Program-made: the position numbers and the translations under genes | The notes under the pieces: generated by a model | The model's database searches: none | Told to the model about the DNA's origin: nothing | What the model saw: only the letters and a program-made list of their open reading frames with translations | Shown: positions 42,646 to 51,381 of the stretch, in pieces | Position numbering within the stretch: the first letter of the stretch is position 1 | Layout: every line of letters begins with the position of its first letter | From: Pseudarthrobacter sp. BIM B-2242 | GTDB taxonomy: Bacteria; Actinomycetota; Actinomycetes; Actinomycetales; Micrococcaceae | NCBI RefSeq assembly: GCF_014764445.1 | Contig: NZ_CP061721.1 | Coordinates: forward strand, 930,001-994,000 | Length of the DNA stretch: 64,000 nt | Direction: 5' to 3'

Positions 42646-45281
42646 GAGTAATCCCCTTTTAGTCCGCACAGAGTTCCAAAATCGCAGTACCGGCAGTTCG
42701 GCTCCCGGTGCAACCGCTCATTCTCCGCAGCCAGCTCGGCGGAGGTGGGCCCACCTTCGGCTAGAGCAGCTTCGGCCGGCTGCGCGGCGGTGATTCGCCC
42801 GGTGAGTACTTCCTCCACCGTGAACTCCACGGCACGTACAGCTCGGCGCCACAACTCGGGTGTGTCCTGCGCGGGCTGCAGGGATGTGCCGAATTCCGCA
42901 TGGGAGGAAGCAAATGTTCCCTGTTTGAGCAGGAAATACGCGGCCGGGAAATCGGGAGGTAACTCCCCTTCATTGAGAGCCCACTGATACAGCGCCAGCT
43001 GGAGAGCTTCTCCCCGCTGGACGTCCTCACGGTAATACTTCTCTGTGTTGCTCCACTTAAGGTCGACGACGGCGGTTCGGCCGCGGGCATCGATGCCCAC
43101 GGCGTCGGCACGGCCACCGACTGAAACAGTCAGCTCGGAACCGTGCACTTTTAGTGTCAGGTCTTTACTGAACTCTTTCTCCATATCCTGCAGCACAATT
43201 CCGCCGCGTTGCAGCTGCTGGAAGAACATCATGACGGTGGCTTCGATGGTTGCCCGGACACCAGCAAGCCGGTGCAGCTGGCCGGGCAGTAGCAGTTCCG
43301 ATGCAAGCTGGGGGAGGAGACGGTCGACGACGGCGCTCACCTCGGATGCTGTCGGCGCCGCCCGGTGTTGCGGCCGAAGTTGACCGTGCAGGACCTCTAC
43401 AACCTTGTGGGCGAAAATGCCAAGCATTTGGTTCTCTGTGGGCACGCCCGCGGCGTCAGGCACCCGAAGCTGGGACCTGTGTTTGAGCGTCCAGGCGAAC
43501 GAACAGCCGAGCAGGGTGGAGAGCTGGGTGTAGGAGAGGCGTTTTGGTATGAGTGCCGCGTTCGGACCGACCTCGTGGACGGGAGGTGGGGCAATAGGGC
43601 GGTGCTGTGCAACAGGAACGAGCTGGACGTGCCGTCCCGCCAACGACCAGCGGCCGCTGTTGTTTGTCAGCTCTTCGGGGGCGACAGTCAACGCGGCGAG
43701 GCGATCTGTAACAGATTCCGATTCTGTCTGCGTGCTCGGCTGGGCGGCTACGAGTGCCTCCAGGAGCGGGTTGCCCGCTACCCGTTCCCCGTCGCGCTGT
43801 CGTATCTGGACGAGCACCAGATTGCCGGTCCGGTTTGCTCCGGCGAGGGTTTGAGTTACATCGAGAGCACTCAGATCTTCGGGAGCCGGAAGCTGCACAC
43901 CAGCTTGGGCGAGGGTTTCGATGTCATGGGAGTCCCAGCGGCGGAGGCGCGGCATTCTTGCGCTCTGAAAACCCCACCAGAGCACCTGATCGACGTCGTC
44001 GGTCAGCTCGGCTAGATGGCTGAGCCGCAGCCAAGGAGTTGATTCAGCTTGGATCAGGGATCCGGCCGAGGGAGTGATCACGGCGGCAATTATCCTGCGA
44101 AGGTCCCGGCGGGACACACGGGGAAGCGGCTTGATCAATGCGAGGATCCGTTGGAGCAGCACCGCCGTTCCCGTCGCCGTCTCGTCGTAGGCTACGCGGG
44201 CACGCAATCGCGCTGCCAGCCATTCGGCTTTTTCAGCCAACTGGATGCCGCTGACATTCGTTTCCTCAACAAGCAGGCCTGCACTGAAAACGTCGTCCAG
44301 GACGCCAGACACGTCGGGGCCGAGCCGTTCGTCGCCTTCGATGTTTGCGATTGCCGCGGCCCAGGCGTCACCGCCGACTCCTGGCTCAGCCTTGAGCGCA
44401 CCCAGCAGGTGCCCCGCGGCGCGCCGGCGGACCGGCGACCCTGGAAGGCTGAGCAGTTCGGCGAGGAGCTGTACGTTTACCGGTGACCAGATGACTTCGA
44501 AAAACAGCGGAATCGACTGGTCATGCGGCCGCCACGCTGAGGGGGCGCCAACGCCGACGGCTGGCATTCCGTGCCCGGAGAGGTAGCTGTCGAGAAGGGC
44601 GCTGCTGTCAGAACAGATAACGGCCGTGCTGGTATTGTTGCCCGAGGCGAGCCATCTGGCGCTTATCTCGGCGGCGTCCCATTCCGTTTCAGCGGAAAGG
44701 ATTGTCAGTTTCGGAGGCGTGGCAGACGGAATGGCTTCGCTGATGTCTACCCCGCGGTCGCGGAGCTTTCCGATGATGACCTGCCAGATCTTTGGAAAGC
44801 TGCACTCAGGGTGGTGAAGCACAAGCTCGTCGATGCCTAGCGGCAGCGGTGAGTCAAGCGCCGTCACCAGCTCCGCGATGTCATCGGCCAGGGACGGCGC
44901 GAGCCGTCCCTGCGCTTGTTCCGCTGCCGCAAGTGTCCGCAGCAACGGGGACGGCGCTTCCGAGTCTGGCCGCTGGGCAGGAAGCACACCGATCCAGCCG
45001 TTTGCCACTGCGTCGTCGCGGGCGGCAAGTAGCTCCTGGGCAGTGGACCAAGGGTCGACCTGGAATGACTTGTGGAACCAAGCGCCGGGGGAGTCGATGG
45101 ACCGAAGACGGTCCAGATACTGGCTGACGCGTTCGGCGTGCCCCGTGTCCGGACGCGTGATTCCCAGACGTGTCTGCAGTAGGGCCGTGAAGTTCTTCCG
45201 CCCTACCCGGATCTGGTTGAGCCGGGGCCGAGTGTAGGCCCACGGTGCGCGGTCCAGATGCAATCCGAACTCAATTTTCAT
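42642..45281 (-). CDS. AddB-like PD-(D/E)XK nuclease with Fe-S-type cysteines
   Basis: The 879-residue protein has an inactivated-helicase-like N-terminal half and a C-terminal RecB-type nuclease: FAHKVVEVLHGQ, VGGRADAVGIDARGRTAVVDLKWSNTEKYY and LQLALYQWAL. One cysteine in LLGCSFAWTLKHR and three in CRYCDFGTLCG fit the Fe-S cluster of AddB/Cas4-type nucleases. GGGGGAAGA precedes the ATG at 45281. Coupled to the AddA-like gene, it should form a two-subunit helicase-nuclease. Confidence 0.87.
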   Translation of the reverse strand: MKIEFGLHLDRAPWAYTRPRLNQIRVGRKNFTALLQTRLGITRPDTGHAERVSQYLDRLRSIDSPGAWFHKSFQVDPWSTAQELLAARDDAVANGWIGVLPAQRPDSEAPSPLLRTLAAAEQAQGRLAPSLADDIAELVTALDSPLPLGIDELVLHHPECSFPKIWQVIIGKLRDRGVDISEAIPSATPPKLTILSAETEWDAAEISARWLASGNNTSTAVICSDSSALLDSYLSGHGMPAVGVGAPSAWRPHDQSIPLFFEVIWSPVNVQLLAELLSLPGSPVRRRAAGHLLGALKAEPGVGGDAWAAAIANIEGDERLGPDVSGVLDDVFSAGLLVEETNVSGIQLAEKAEWLAARLRARVAYDETATGTAVLLQRILALIKPLPRVSRRDLRRIIAAVITPSAGSLIQAESTPWLRLSHLAELTDDVDQVLWWGFQSARMPRLRRWDSHDIETLAQAGVQLPAPEDLSALDVTQTLAGANRTGNLVLVQIRQRDGERVAGNPLLEALVAAQPSTQTESESVTDRLAALTVAPEELTNNSGRWSLAGRHVQLVPVAQHRPIAPPPVHEVGPNAALIPKRLSYTQLSTLLGCSFAWTLKHRSQLRVPDAAGVPTENQMLGIFAHKVVEVLHGQLRPQHRAAPTASEVSAVVDRLLPQLASELLLPGQLHRLAGVRATIEATVMMFFQQLQRGGIVLQDMEKEFSKDLTLKVHGSELTVSVGGRADAVGIDARGRTAVVDLKWSNTEKYYREDVQRGEALQLALYQWALNEGELPPDFPAAYFLLKQGTFASSHAEFGTSLQPAQDTPELWRRAVRAVEFTVEEVLTGRITAAQPAEAALAEGGPTSAELAAENERLHREPNCRYCDFGTLCGLKGDYS

Positions 45282-45359
45282 TCTTCCCCCATGCTTTGAC
45301 CGATGGTCGTTTCCAATCACGTTAGCGGCAGGGTCTAACAATCGTTGCCCCTGCATGAT

Positions 45360-46118
45360 TCACTGCAAAGGCAGCGGGTCAAAGCCGCCGGGCTGATAGT
45401 CACGATGTTGGCTATTGAGCCAGAAGTCGGTTGGGCTCCCAGGACGGGACATGCGGTCATCTTGGGAAGTCCAGATGATAATGTCCAGCAGTCGCAGGTC
45501 CGTTACTTTGCCAATATCGGATACCGCATGGGCGACTTGATCACGGATTTGTGTGAGTTCGCCCTGCTGTTGGCTGAGGATGCAGCGAAGTGTCAAAAGC
45601 GTTTGCTCGATGCGCCTCCAGCGAGGTTCCTTGCCGGAACGGAAGCCGTCCCTCCTGAAACCCATGGCCATCGCCACGTGTCCATCGAGAACTGGTACTG
45701 CGTCCGGCCTGTAAAGGGCAAGCATCTTTGTGACCTTCGGTGCCCACAGACCGCTATAGCCGGACCTACAAAGAAGAGTCAGGCCCTTCACCTCGGCATC
45801 GTTCATGTCGGCCAGGTTTTTGGCGGACAGCGAGGTGAGTCGTTGCACCAATTCAGTTCGAAATTCGTGCGTGAAGCCTGCCACGTCTGACGCTGACAAT
45901 CGTCCAGACAGCGAAGTGGCCCACAACAGCGACCAAGGGGCGATCTGCTTAAAGTGGCCATCTCGCCGAGCTACCAATCCTGGCATGTCGTATGTATGCC
46001 AGCCGCTCCTCGGGTGTGTGCAGTAGCTGACGACTCGTGCCACAAGGTCTTGTATCGGTGCGACCCCGATTCCTCCGGACATGCCGGGGGACAGATCCAT
46101 TTGAACGTGTGTGCTCAT
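45360..46118 (-). CDS. DUF6308-like protein
   Basis: The 252-residue protein has YSGLWAPKVTKMLALYRPDAVPVLDGHVAMAMGF near residue 125, a pattern I associate with DUF6308 proteins in accessory regions. It has no membrane segment and no recognised catalytic motif. AGGAAGAAG precedes the ATG. It lies between the NERD-helicase and the AddAB-like genes on the same strand, with gaps of about 100 and 79 bp, so it may belong to their operon. Confidence 0.6.
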   Translation of the reverse strand: MSTHVQMDLSPGMSGGIGVAPIQDLVARVVSYCTHPRSGWHTYDMPGLVARRDGHFKQIAPWSLLWATSLSGRLSASDVAGFTHEFRTELVQRLTSLSAKNLADMNDAEVKGLTLLCRSGYSGLWAPKVTKMLALYRPDAVPVLDGHVAMAMGFRRDGFRSGKEPRWRRIEQTLLTLRCILSQQQGELTQIRDQVAHAVSDIGKVTDLRLLDIIIWTSQDDRMSRPGSPTDFWLNSQHRDYQPGGFDPLPLQ

Positions 46119-46153
46119 CGTCTTCTTCCTAGGGTGGATGATTTACGGCGCCG

Positions 46154-46187
46154 GATGGCGATGCGGAATCCATGAGAAGTCGCCATC
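46154..46187. repeat. Intergenic hairpin after the NERD-helicase gene
   Basis: GATGGCGA at 46154-46161 pairs perfectly with TCGCCATC at 46180-46187 (18-base loop). It lies between the stop of the helicase gene (46218) and the start of the DUF6308-like gene. No T-run follows, so it may stabilise or attenuate the transcript rather than end it. Confidence 0.4.
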
Positions 46188-46217
46188 TGGCTTTGCCGCA
46201 GTTCGCGCTCTTTGGTC

Positions 46218-47897
46218 CTAATGCTGCGACGGTATCCAGACCTGCGCCCGCCCCAGCACCGCCTTCAGCTCCCGCCCGCCCGCTTCTTCTAAGAGCCCGG
46301 AATCACCGACAACGACCAGTAGGCTCCGCGCCCGGGAAAGGCCGACGTAGAGCTGCTCTGCCGCCCGTTCCATGTCTTTGAAGCCGTTGACGCAGAGCAC
46401 CACTACGGACCGCTCCAGGCCTTTGAAACCGAGGACGTGGCCGTAGAATTCGGCTTTGTTGGCGTGGAATTCGCGCCAGTACTCTTCGGTGGCATCGCGT
46501 TGGTAGAAGTCAAGATGTATTGGGTGCCGGTCCTTGGTGGTCAGCAACGCGATCTGATTGTTGGCCCACCCTTCTGCGATGAGTGCATCCACGCAGTCTC
46601 CGGCGATGTCGAGCGCATCCTCGGTTGCGCACTCCACCCGTCGGACCGGCAGTCCGGTACTGCCGCGGGGTGTGAAGTGTTCGCCCGCAAAGGGTTTGAG
46701 CGTCTCGGCGATCCTTCGGGTGTTCCGCAGGTTGTCGTCGATGTGAATGGGAAGAAATGTCGTGGTCGGGCCGTAGGCGAAGTCGGCTGTTGCCCCTTCC
46801 CACCTGCGGTAAACGTCCTGGCGGTCGTCCATGAACGCGTAGACCTCACCGTCGTCGGGGTCATTGGTGCAGGCAAGCAGGGCGTCCCACCACAGCGGGG
46901 CGAAGTCCTGGGCTTCATCGACAATGACGGCATCTAGCTTGTCCTCAGGCTTCATTCCCGCGGCCAGCTGCTTCAACATGCGGGGCATGTCCACGTCAAA
47001 GTACTTCTGGCCCGCACCGTCAGGGACGCCTAGGCCACGAACATACTCGTGAAACTCACCGGTGAACACCGGCTTTGCCTGGCGCCAGGTGGTGACGCGG
47101 TCCTGCAGGTATTGGCCGAGCCCCTTGTTATAGCAGAAGAGGCCTACGCGTTTGCCGTCCTTGCTTAGCAGGCGCGCCTTTTCGACTGCCAGCCAAGTCT
47201 TGCCGCTGCCCGCGCCACCGGTGAAGCGGATGCGAGGGAGTGATCGGGTTGCTTGAAGCAGCACGGACTGGCGCTCAGTGAGATGATCCTGAGCGGCTTC
47301 GTCTTCCTGCGGATTCCCGGAGGTCCCGACGGCGCCAGCCAGATTTCCGCCCAGCTGACGGACAATGCGTTCCAAGAATACCGGCGCCAGCGGGGCGGCT
47401 CCGCCGCCCTCGTTCTCTATTGCCCGGCGGACCAAGTCAGCGGGGGACTTGCTCTCAGTTTGGTCAAGGATGAGGGTCCGGGGGCAGCCAGCCATGGCCC
47501 ACTCGGGCCGTACATCGGTGTACGGCAGGCTGACCATGTAGACACAACGGCTGCTGAGACGGGATCCGAGCTGGTTCTCAAGCCAGTTCTTGAGCGCGTG
47601 TAATGAGCTCTGTGACTGCGCCACCGGGCTAAGGATTTTGCGCTTTTGGCTGCGGTCTGACTGGTACCACTGGCCGTCCGTGATGCTGACCTGGCCGCCT
47701 TTGACCTCAATAGCCGCCATGCCAACTCTGGGCCAGAGGACGAGCAGGTCAATCTCGTATTCGTTCCGACCGTCGCGGATGTGGACGGAATGGGCTAGAA
47801 CAACGTCGTCGGGGAGGCTGTTTTTCAAAGCGTTCCAGACTGCTTTTTCCGCCAGCTGTCCCTCGCCGAATTCCGGTTCCTCCGGTATGCACCTCAT
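46218..47897 (-). CDS. NERD nuclease-related domain and UvrD-like helicase protein
   Basis: The 559-residue protein begins with a NERD domain (EFGEGQLAEKAVWNALKNSL, YEIDLLVLWPRVGMAAIEVKGG with the Glu-x-Lys of the nuclease fold) followed by a superfamily I helicase: RFTGGAGSGKTWLAVEKARLL (Walker A), AVIVDEAQDFAPLWWDALL (DExx) and SRARSLLVVVGD. The start at 47897 has GGGGG at 5-base spacing; the much longer open frame upstream is antisense to the transposase. Such proteins are frequent in defence islands (DNA end or RNA/DNA processing). Confidence 0.88.
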   Translation of the reverse strand: MRCIPEEPEFGEGQLAEKAVWNALKNSLPDDVVLAHSVHIRDGRNEYEIDLLVLWPRVGMAAIEVKGGQVSITDGQWYQSDRSQKRKILSPVAQSQSSLHALKNWLENQLGSRLSSRCVYMVSLPYTDVRPEWAMAGCPRTLILDQTESKSPADLVRRAIENEGGGAAPLAPVFLERIVRQLGGNLAGAVGTSGNPQEDEAAQDHLTERQSVLLQATRSLPRIRFTGGAGSGKTWLAVEKARLLSKDGKRVGLFCYNKGLGQYLQDRVTTWRQAKPVFTGEFHEYVRGLGVPDGAGQKYFDVDMPRMLKQLAAGMKPEDKLDAVIVDEAQDFAPLWWDALLACTNDPDDGEVYAFMDDRQDVYRRWEGATADFAYGPTTTFLPIHIDDNLRNTRRIAETLKPFAGEHFTPRGSTGLPVRRVECATEDALDIAGDCVDALIAEGWANNQIALLTTKDRHPIHLDFYQRDATEEYWREFHANKAEFYGHVLGFKGLERSVVVLCVNGFKDMERAAEQLYVGLSRARSLLVVVGDSGLLEEAGGRELKAVLGRAQVWIPSQH

Positions 47898-48037
47898 TGT
47901 TGCCCCCATACTGATCAACCGGCCGTCCGGTTTAGCGGGCCTTCGCAGATAAGCATGGATGCGCAGTCTGAGGATGGCGCCATCGCGTAGGTATTCTGCG
48001 GTGCGATGTGGTGCGGCGTGGTGCGGCAGTAAAGAGG

Positions 48038-48094
48038 TCAGGGCCTCTTTGAATTGGTAGCGACCAAGCAACCAAAACCAAAAAGAGACCCTGA
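48038..48094 (+). promoter_or_regulatory. Leader hairpin covering the transposase ribosome binding site
   Basis: TCAGGGCCTCTTT at 48038-48050 pairs with AAAGAGACCCTGA at 48082-48094 with one mismatch (12 of 13 bp). The right arm includes the AGAG Shine-Dalgarno and ends one base before the transposase ATG at 48096. Transcripts entering from outside would fold and hide the start; an alternative short hairpin uses AAAGAGG at 48031-48037. Confidence 0.55.
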
Positions 48095-49430
48095 CATGAA
48101 TAACTCTATGTCTTGTTCTGCTGGCCGCTGGTGCATGCGCGCGGATGCGCTGCTCGGTGTCGAGGGCGTCCACGTCAGCTCCGTCACGGCAACCAGGACT
48201 GGCCTCGTACTGGGCGTCGAAACCGATGTGGACCTCGCCGGTTGCCCGGACTGCGGCGTCGTCGCGGTCGGCCACGGACGCCGCCAGGTCCGGCTCCATG
48301 ACATTCCCTGTTTCGGCCAGCCGGTGCGGCTGCTGTGGGCCAAACGTGTTTGGCGCTGCCCGGACCCGGACTGCCCAAAAACAACATTCAGTGAAGAACA
48401 CCCGCTGGCCGGGCCGCGGGCGAAACTCACCGCCCGAGCCGCCCACTGGGCGACCGACGCGCTGCAGCGGTTCGATACCTCGGTCTCGGCCCTGGCCCAC
48501 CAGCTCGGGGTCTCCTGGCACACCGTCTGGGACGCCATCAGAGCAGAAGCCACCCGCCGCATCAGGAACTCCGATCGGCTCGCCGGCGTTGACGCGCTCG
48601 GGGTGGATGAGCACGTCTGGTCACACACCGGCCCGCCGGGATCCGGCATGGTCACCGGAATCGTGGACCACACCCGCGACGAGAACGGCGTGGTGCACGC
48701 ACGGCTACTTGACTTGGTTCCAGGCCGGTCCGGGAAGGCCTACGCCGACTGGCTCAAAGACCGTGGCCCCGGGTTCACCGCCGGGATCAAGACCGCCGCG
48801 CTGGATCCGTTCCGCGGCTACGCCAACGCGATCCGCGACGAACTGCCCGAAGCCATCACGGTCCTGGACGCCTTCCACGTCGTGAAACTCGGATCGGCCA
48901 TGGTCGACGAAGTCCGCCGCCGGGTCCAGCAGAACACTCTCGGCCACCGCGGACGCAAGGGTGACCCGCTCTACGGTATCCGCCGGACCCTGCAGATCGG
49001 CGCCGAACATCTGACCGACAAGCAGTCCGCCCGGCTCGATGCGAAACTCAATGCCGGAGACCCCGACGACGAAGTCACCCTCGCATGGCAGTGCTACCAG
49101 AAGCTCCGCAACATCTATCACGCCCGGCCGGAGCGGGGCAGGGAACTCGTGAATGAAGTCATTGGGTCCTTCCCGTCCTGCCCAATCCCGGAAGTCGCCC
49201 GCCTCGGCCGGACACTCAAACAATGGAAAACCGCGATCCTGGCCTACTTCGAAACGAACGGCGCCTCCAACGGGCCTACCGAAGCAATCAACGGAGTCAT
49301 CGAAACCACCCGCAGAATAGCCCGAGGCTTCCGCAACTTCACCAACTACCGGCTCAGATGCCTACTCGCCGCCGGCGGCCACCGGCACTACCGGATCAAA
49401 CAAACCAACCATGCGTAAATGCGAAGGGCC
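48042..49430 (+). mobile_element. ISL3 family insertion sequence
   Basis: The element contains one full-length ISL3 transposase. Its ends are tentative: the left end may start near GGCCTCTTTG at 48042 and the right near GAAGGGCC at 49423-49430, which are imperfect inverted repeats (about 8 of 14 bases). No 8-bp target duplication was found. It lies about 130 bp upstream of the NERD-helicase start, so it may change that gene's expression. Confidence 0.55.
48096..49418 (+). CDS. ISL3 family transposase
   Basis: The 440-residue transposase has the N-terminal zinc-finger region (CPDCGVVAVGHGRRQVRLHDIP, CPDPDC), a helix-turn-helix, and the DDE core: GVDEHVWSHT, then VLDAFHVVKLG and, at the C-terminus, NGPTEAINGVIETTRRIARGFRNF with the catalytic Glu. 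All elements look intact, so the element may be active. The ATG at 48096 was chosen over upstream start codons because it is preceded by AGAG; the hairpin upstream would regulate it. Confidence 0.93.
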   Translation: MNNSMSCSAGRWCMRADALLGVEGVHVSSVTATRTGLVLGVETDVDLAGCPDCGVVAVGHGRRQVRLHDIPCFGQPVRLLWAKRVWRCPDPDCPKTTFSEEHPLAGPRAKLTARAAHWATDALQRFDTSVSALAHQLGVSWHTVWDAIRAEATRRIRNSDRLAGVDALGVDEHVWSHTGPPGSGMVTGIVDHTRDENGVVHARLLDLVPGRSGKAYADWLKDRGPGFTAGIKTAALDPFRGYANAIRDELPEAITVLDAFHVVKLGSAMVDEVRRRVQQNTLGHRGRKGDPLYGIRRTLQIGAEHLTDKQSARLDAKLNAGDPDDEVTLAWQCYQKLRNIYHARPERGRELVNEVIGSFPSCPIPEVARLGRTLKQWKTAILAYFETNGASNGPTEAINGVIETTRRIARGFRNFTNYRLRCLLAAGGHRHYRIKQTNHA

Positions 49431-49699
49431 GGTTTAGCACTCATCCAACGTTAGCCGGGCACAGCGGTTTCGCCGTGTCGACACGAAGAAGGGTGGCTCA
49501 GGACTTGGTATCTAGTGCCGGCGGCTGAGTCCGCTGCTTGGGATTGCGTGCTTCCCAGGACGAAAATTCAGATCAGCCAAGGCCGACCATCAATGCACCA
49601 CCTGACGACGACGTGGATCAAGCATTAGCGGCGCGACAATAGTGAATCATTCGCGGCAAAGATGAGGCGGGGCGGACGGTCCAGCAAGTGATCGTAGGG

Positions 49700-50485
49700 T
49701 CAGCCCGCAGCTTGGGGCTTCCAATTCTCGATTTCAGCGTCCGCAGCGATGAACCAAATAACTTCAAATGCCTTGGCTGAATCGCTTGCTTCTCCGGCGT
49801 CCGGGTCAAAACCGCCCGTATAGGATGCGACCCATTCTGTCTTTTCTTTCTTCGGAATAGCGTTGATGAAGTAGTCCATGCCACGCTTTTCGATGAAACT
49901 TTCGGCCGTGGACGGCGACTCCGCTTCGGCTATTTCCTTGTCTGTGACAACTTCCGCGATGAACTTGTCTGTGCGCTGGGCCTGTGCGATATCCGCGATG
50001 ATCATTTTAATCTGGTCCTTGTACCCATCCGTTGAGTAGTCGAGTTTACTCGTGTATACCCAGTACTGGTTGAGTTTTGCTGGACCTTGGTTTTCATCAA
50101 CGGTGACAACCTCGTATGGCGCACCTTTGTAGCTGTATGCCTCCACCGGAGGCTTGGACTTTTCCGGTTCCCGGGTCGGCTCCTCGGAAGGAGTGCCGTC
50201 GGTTTCGCAGGATCGGTCTACGGTGAGGCGAGGGGCAGACGAGACCTCTGCCCCGGTTTGAGGCTCTTGGCTGCACACCGTCCAGTTCGACTTGTCGACA
50301 ACGCCAAACATGCCGCCGCCAAGAACCTCGACCTCGTCGTCAATTCCGGCCAACTTAACATCGCTGATTGCGACATCGAGACCCTTTCCAACCACGTCGG
50401 GCATGGTGGTGACAGTCTCGCCCGAGCACCCTGCGACTAGCAATGTGACGGCAATGAAAGCGGACGTGACGATAAAACGGCGCAT
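49700..50485 (-). CDS. PASTA-like domain lipoprotein
   Basis: The 261-residue protein has a lipoprotein signal with lipobox LVAGC (Cys near residue 20). Next comes a PASTA-like domain, VTTMPDVVGKGLDVAISDVK, ending in VCSQEPQTGAEVSSAPRLTV, then a polar Glu/Pro-rich linker and a C-terminal domain of about 140 residues (VEAYSYKGAPYEVVTVDENQG) that I do not recognise. GGGGGAA precedes the ATG. It would be anchored outside the membrane; the ligand is unknown. The 269 bp between the IS end and this gene shows nothing recognisable. Confidence 0.8.
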   Translation of the reverse strand: MRRFIVTSAFIAVTLLVAGCSGETVTTMPDVVGKGLDVAISDVKLAGIDDEVEVLGGGMFGVVDKSNWTVCSQEPQTGAEVSSAPRLTVDRSCETDGTPSEEPTREPEKSKPPVEAYSYKGAPYEVVTVDENQGPAKLNQYWVYTSKLDYSTDGYKDQIKMIIADIAQAQRTDKFIAEVVTDKEIAEAESPSTAESFIEKRGMDYFINAIPKKEKTEWVASYTGGFDPDAGEASDSAKAFEVIWFIAADAEIENWKPQAAG

Positions 50486-50638
50486 AGGTGTTCCCCCGGG
50501 AATGAGACTCAGATGTGAATGCTGGCGTGCTCAACAGCAAATGGATAGGTGCTGCATGAGCCCCGTGGCTGTTTCAACAGAACTCACAGTACTAGCACCA
50601 CGCGCCGTATGACTCACCGTCGCCAACAGGTCGGATGT

Positions 50639-51381
50639 TTAAAACCGGGCGCGGTGGGCAACTGAAGGCGAAGCCCCGGCGTCCCTCGGCTCGGCGGCGC
50701 CCTCAGCATTTCCCAGCACTCGCAAGAACACTGGGTTTGGCCGCGCGAAGGGCAGGGCGCGCTGGAGGTCTTCCATCGCCTCCAACGGAGACACTCCTGC
50801 AACGTGCGCGCCGTAGGGGTCCGCAACAGTAGGCGTCCGCGACTCCGCCCGGACACAATGCAGCAGCACAGTCTTGCCCTCCGCCCGGAATCGTTCGACG
50901 GCGGCTGCCGCCTCCCCGAGGACAAGGCCGCGTGTGTGGTGTCGTCTTTAGCAGCGGAGTCGACAACCCAGAAAGTGGAGTGGTCCTCCGGCGCCACGCC
51001 CGGCACATTGAGAGTGCCGAGCGCGCAGAGCGAGACCACGGCGTCGATGCCCAACTCAGGCCACGCGCTGAAGTGAGCCGACCCCGCCGAGCCACACGCC
51101 GCCGTCGTGCGGGTGCCGGACCAGCGCACCCGAGTCGCGAGGGAGGAGGACGCGGCGCCGGAGGCGGACTCCAGCAGTGCCTGCGCAATGGGGATCGCCA
51201 TGGACGTATCGTCGGTCCACTCGGCGGGGGCGAACCCGAACGGGCCGCGGCCCTTCATGGTCACGTCGGCGCCGTCCGGCAGCGGTGCGCCGAACTCGTA
51301 TCCGGCTCCGAGGGCGTCGCCGGCGGCCAAGGCGACGAGGACGCCGGCCGCGCGGTCATTCTGCAGGGGGTTCAGTTTCAT
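50639..51381 (-). pseudogene. Broken ADP-ribosylglycohydrolase / tyrosine phosphatase-like fusion
   Basis: The first 75 codons match the start of ADP-ribosylglycohydrolase (VLVALAAGDALGAGYEFGAPLP, WTDDTSMAIPIAQAL). The catalytic bulk is then deleted, and the sequence rejoins at the C-terminal dual-specificity phosphatase-like domain of such fusions: RHPHDGGVWLGGVGSLQRVA in a second frame, ELGIDAVVSLCALGTLNVPG in the first, and the active-site loop LLHCVRAESRTPTVAD in a third. At least two frameshifts are visible. The start ATG overlaps the ARPP-1 stop (ATGA), so it was once the second gene of that operon. Confidence 0.85.

Noticed and set aside
45328..45354. Hairpin GCAGGG/CCCTGC upstream of the AddB-like gene
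   Set aside because: Short stem of 6 bp without a T-run; no clear role.
47898..48614. A 240-residue N-terminal extension of the NERD-helicase frame
   Set aside because: This part reads antisense through the transposase gene and has an unnatural composition; the domain starts after 47897.
48020..49440. Target-site duplication of the ISL3 element
   Set aside because: No matching 8-bp direct repeats were found at any plausible pair of ends.
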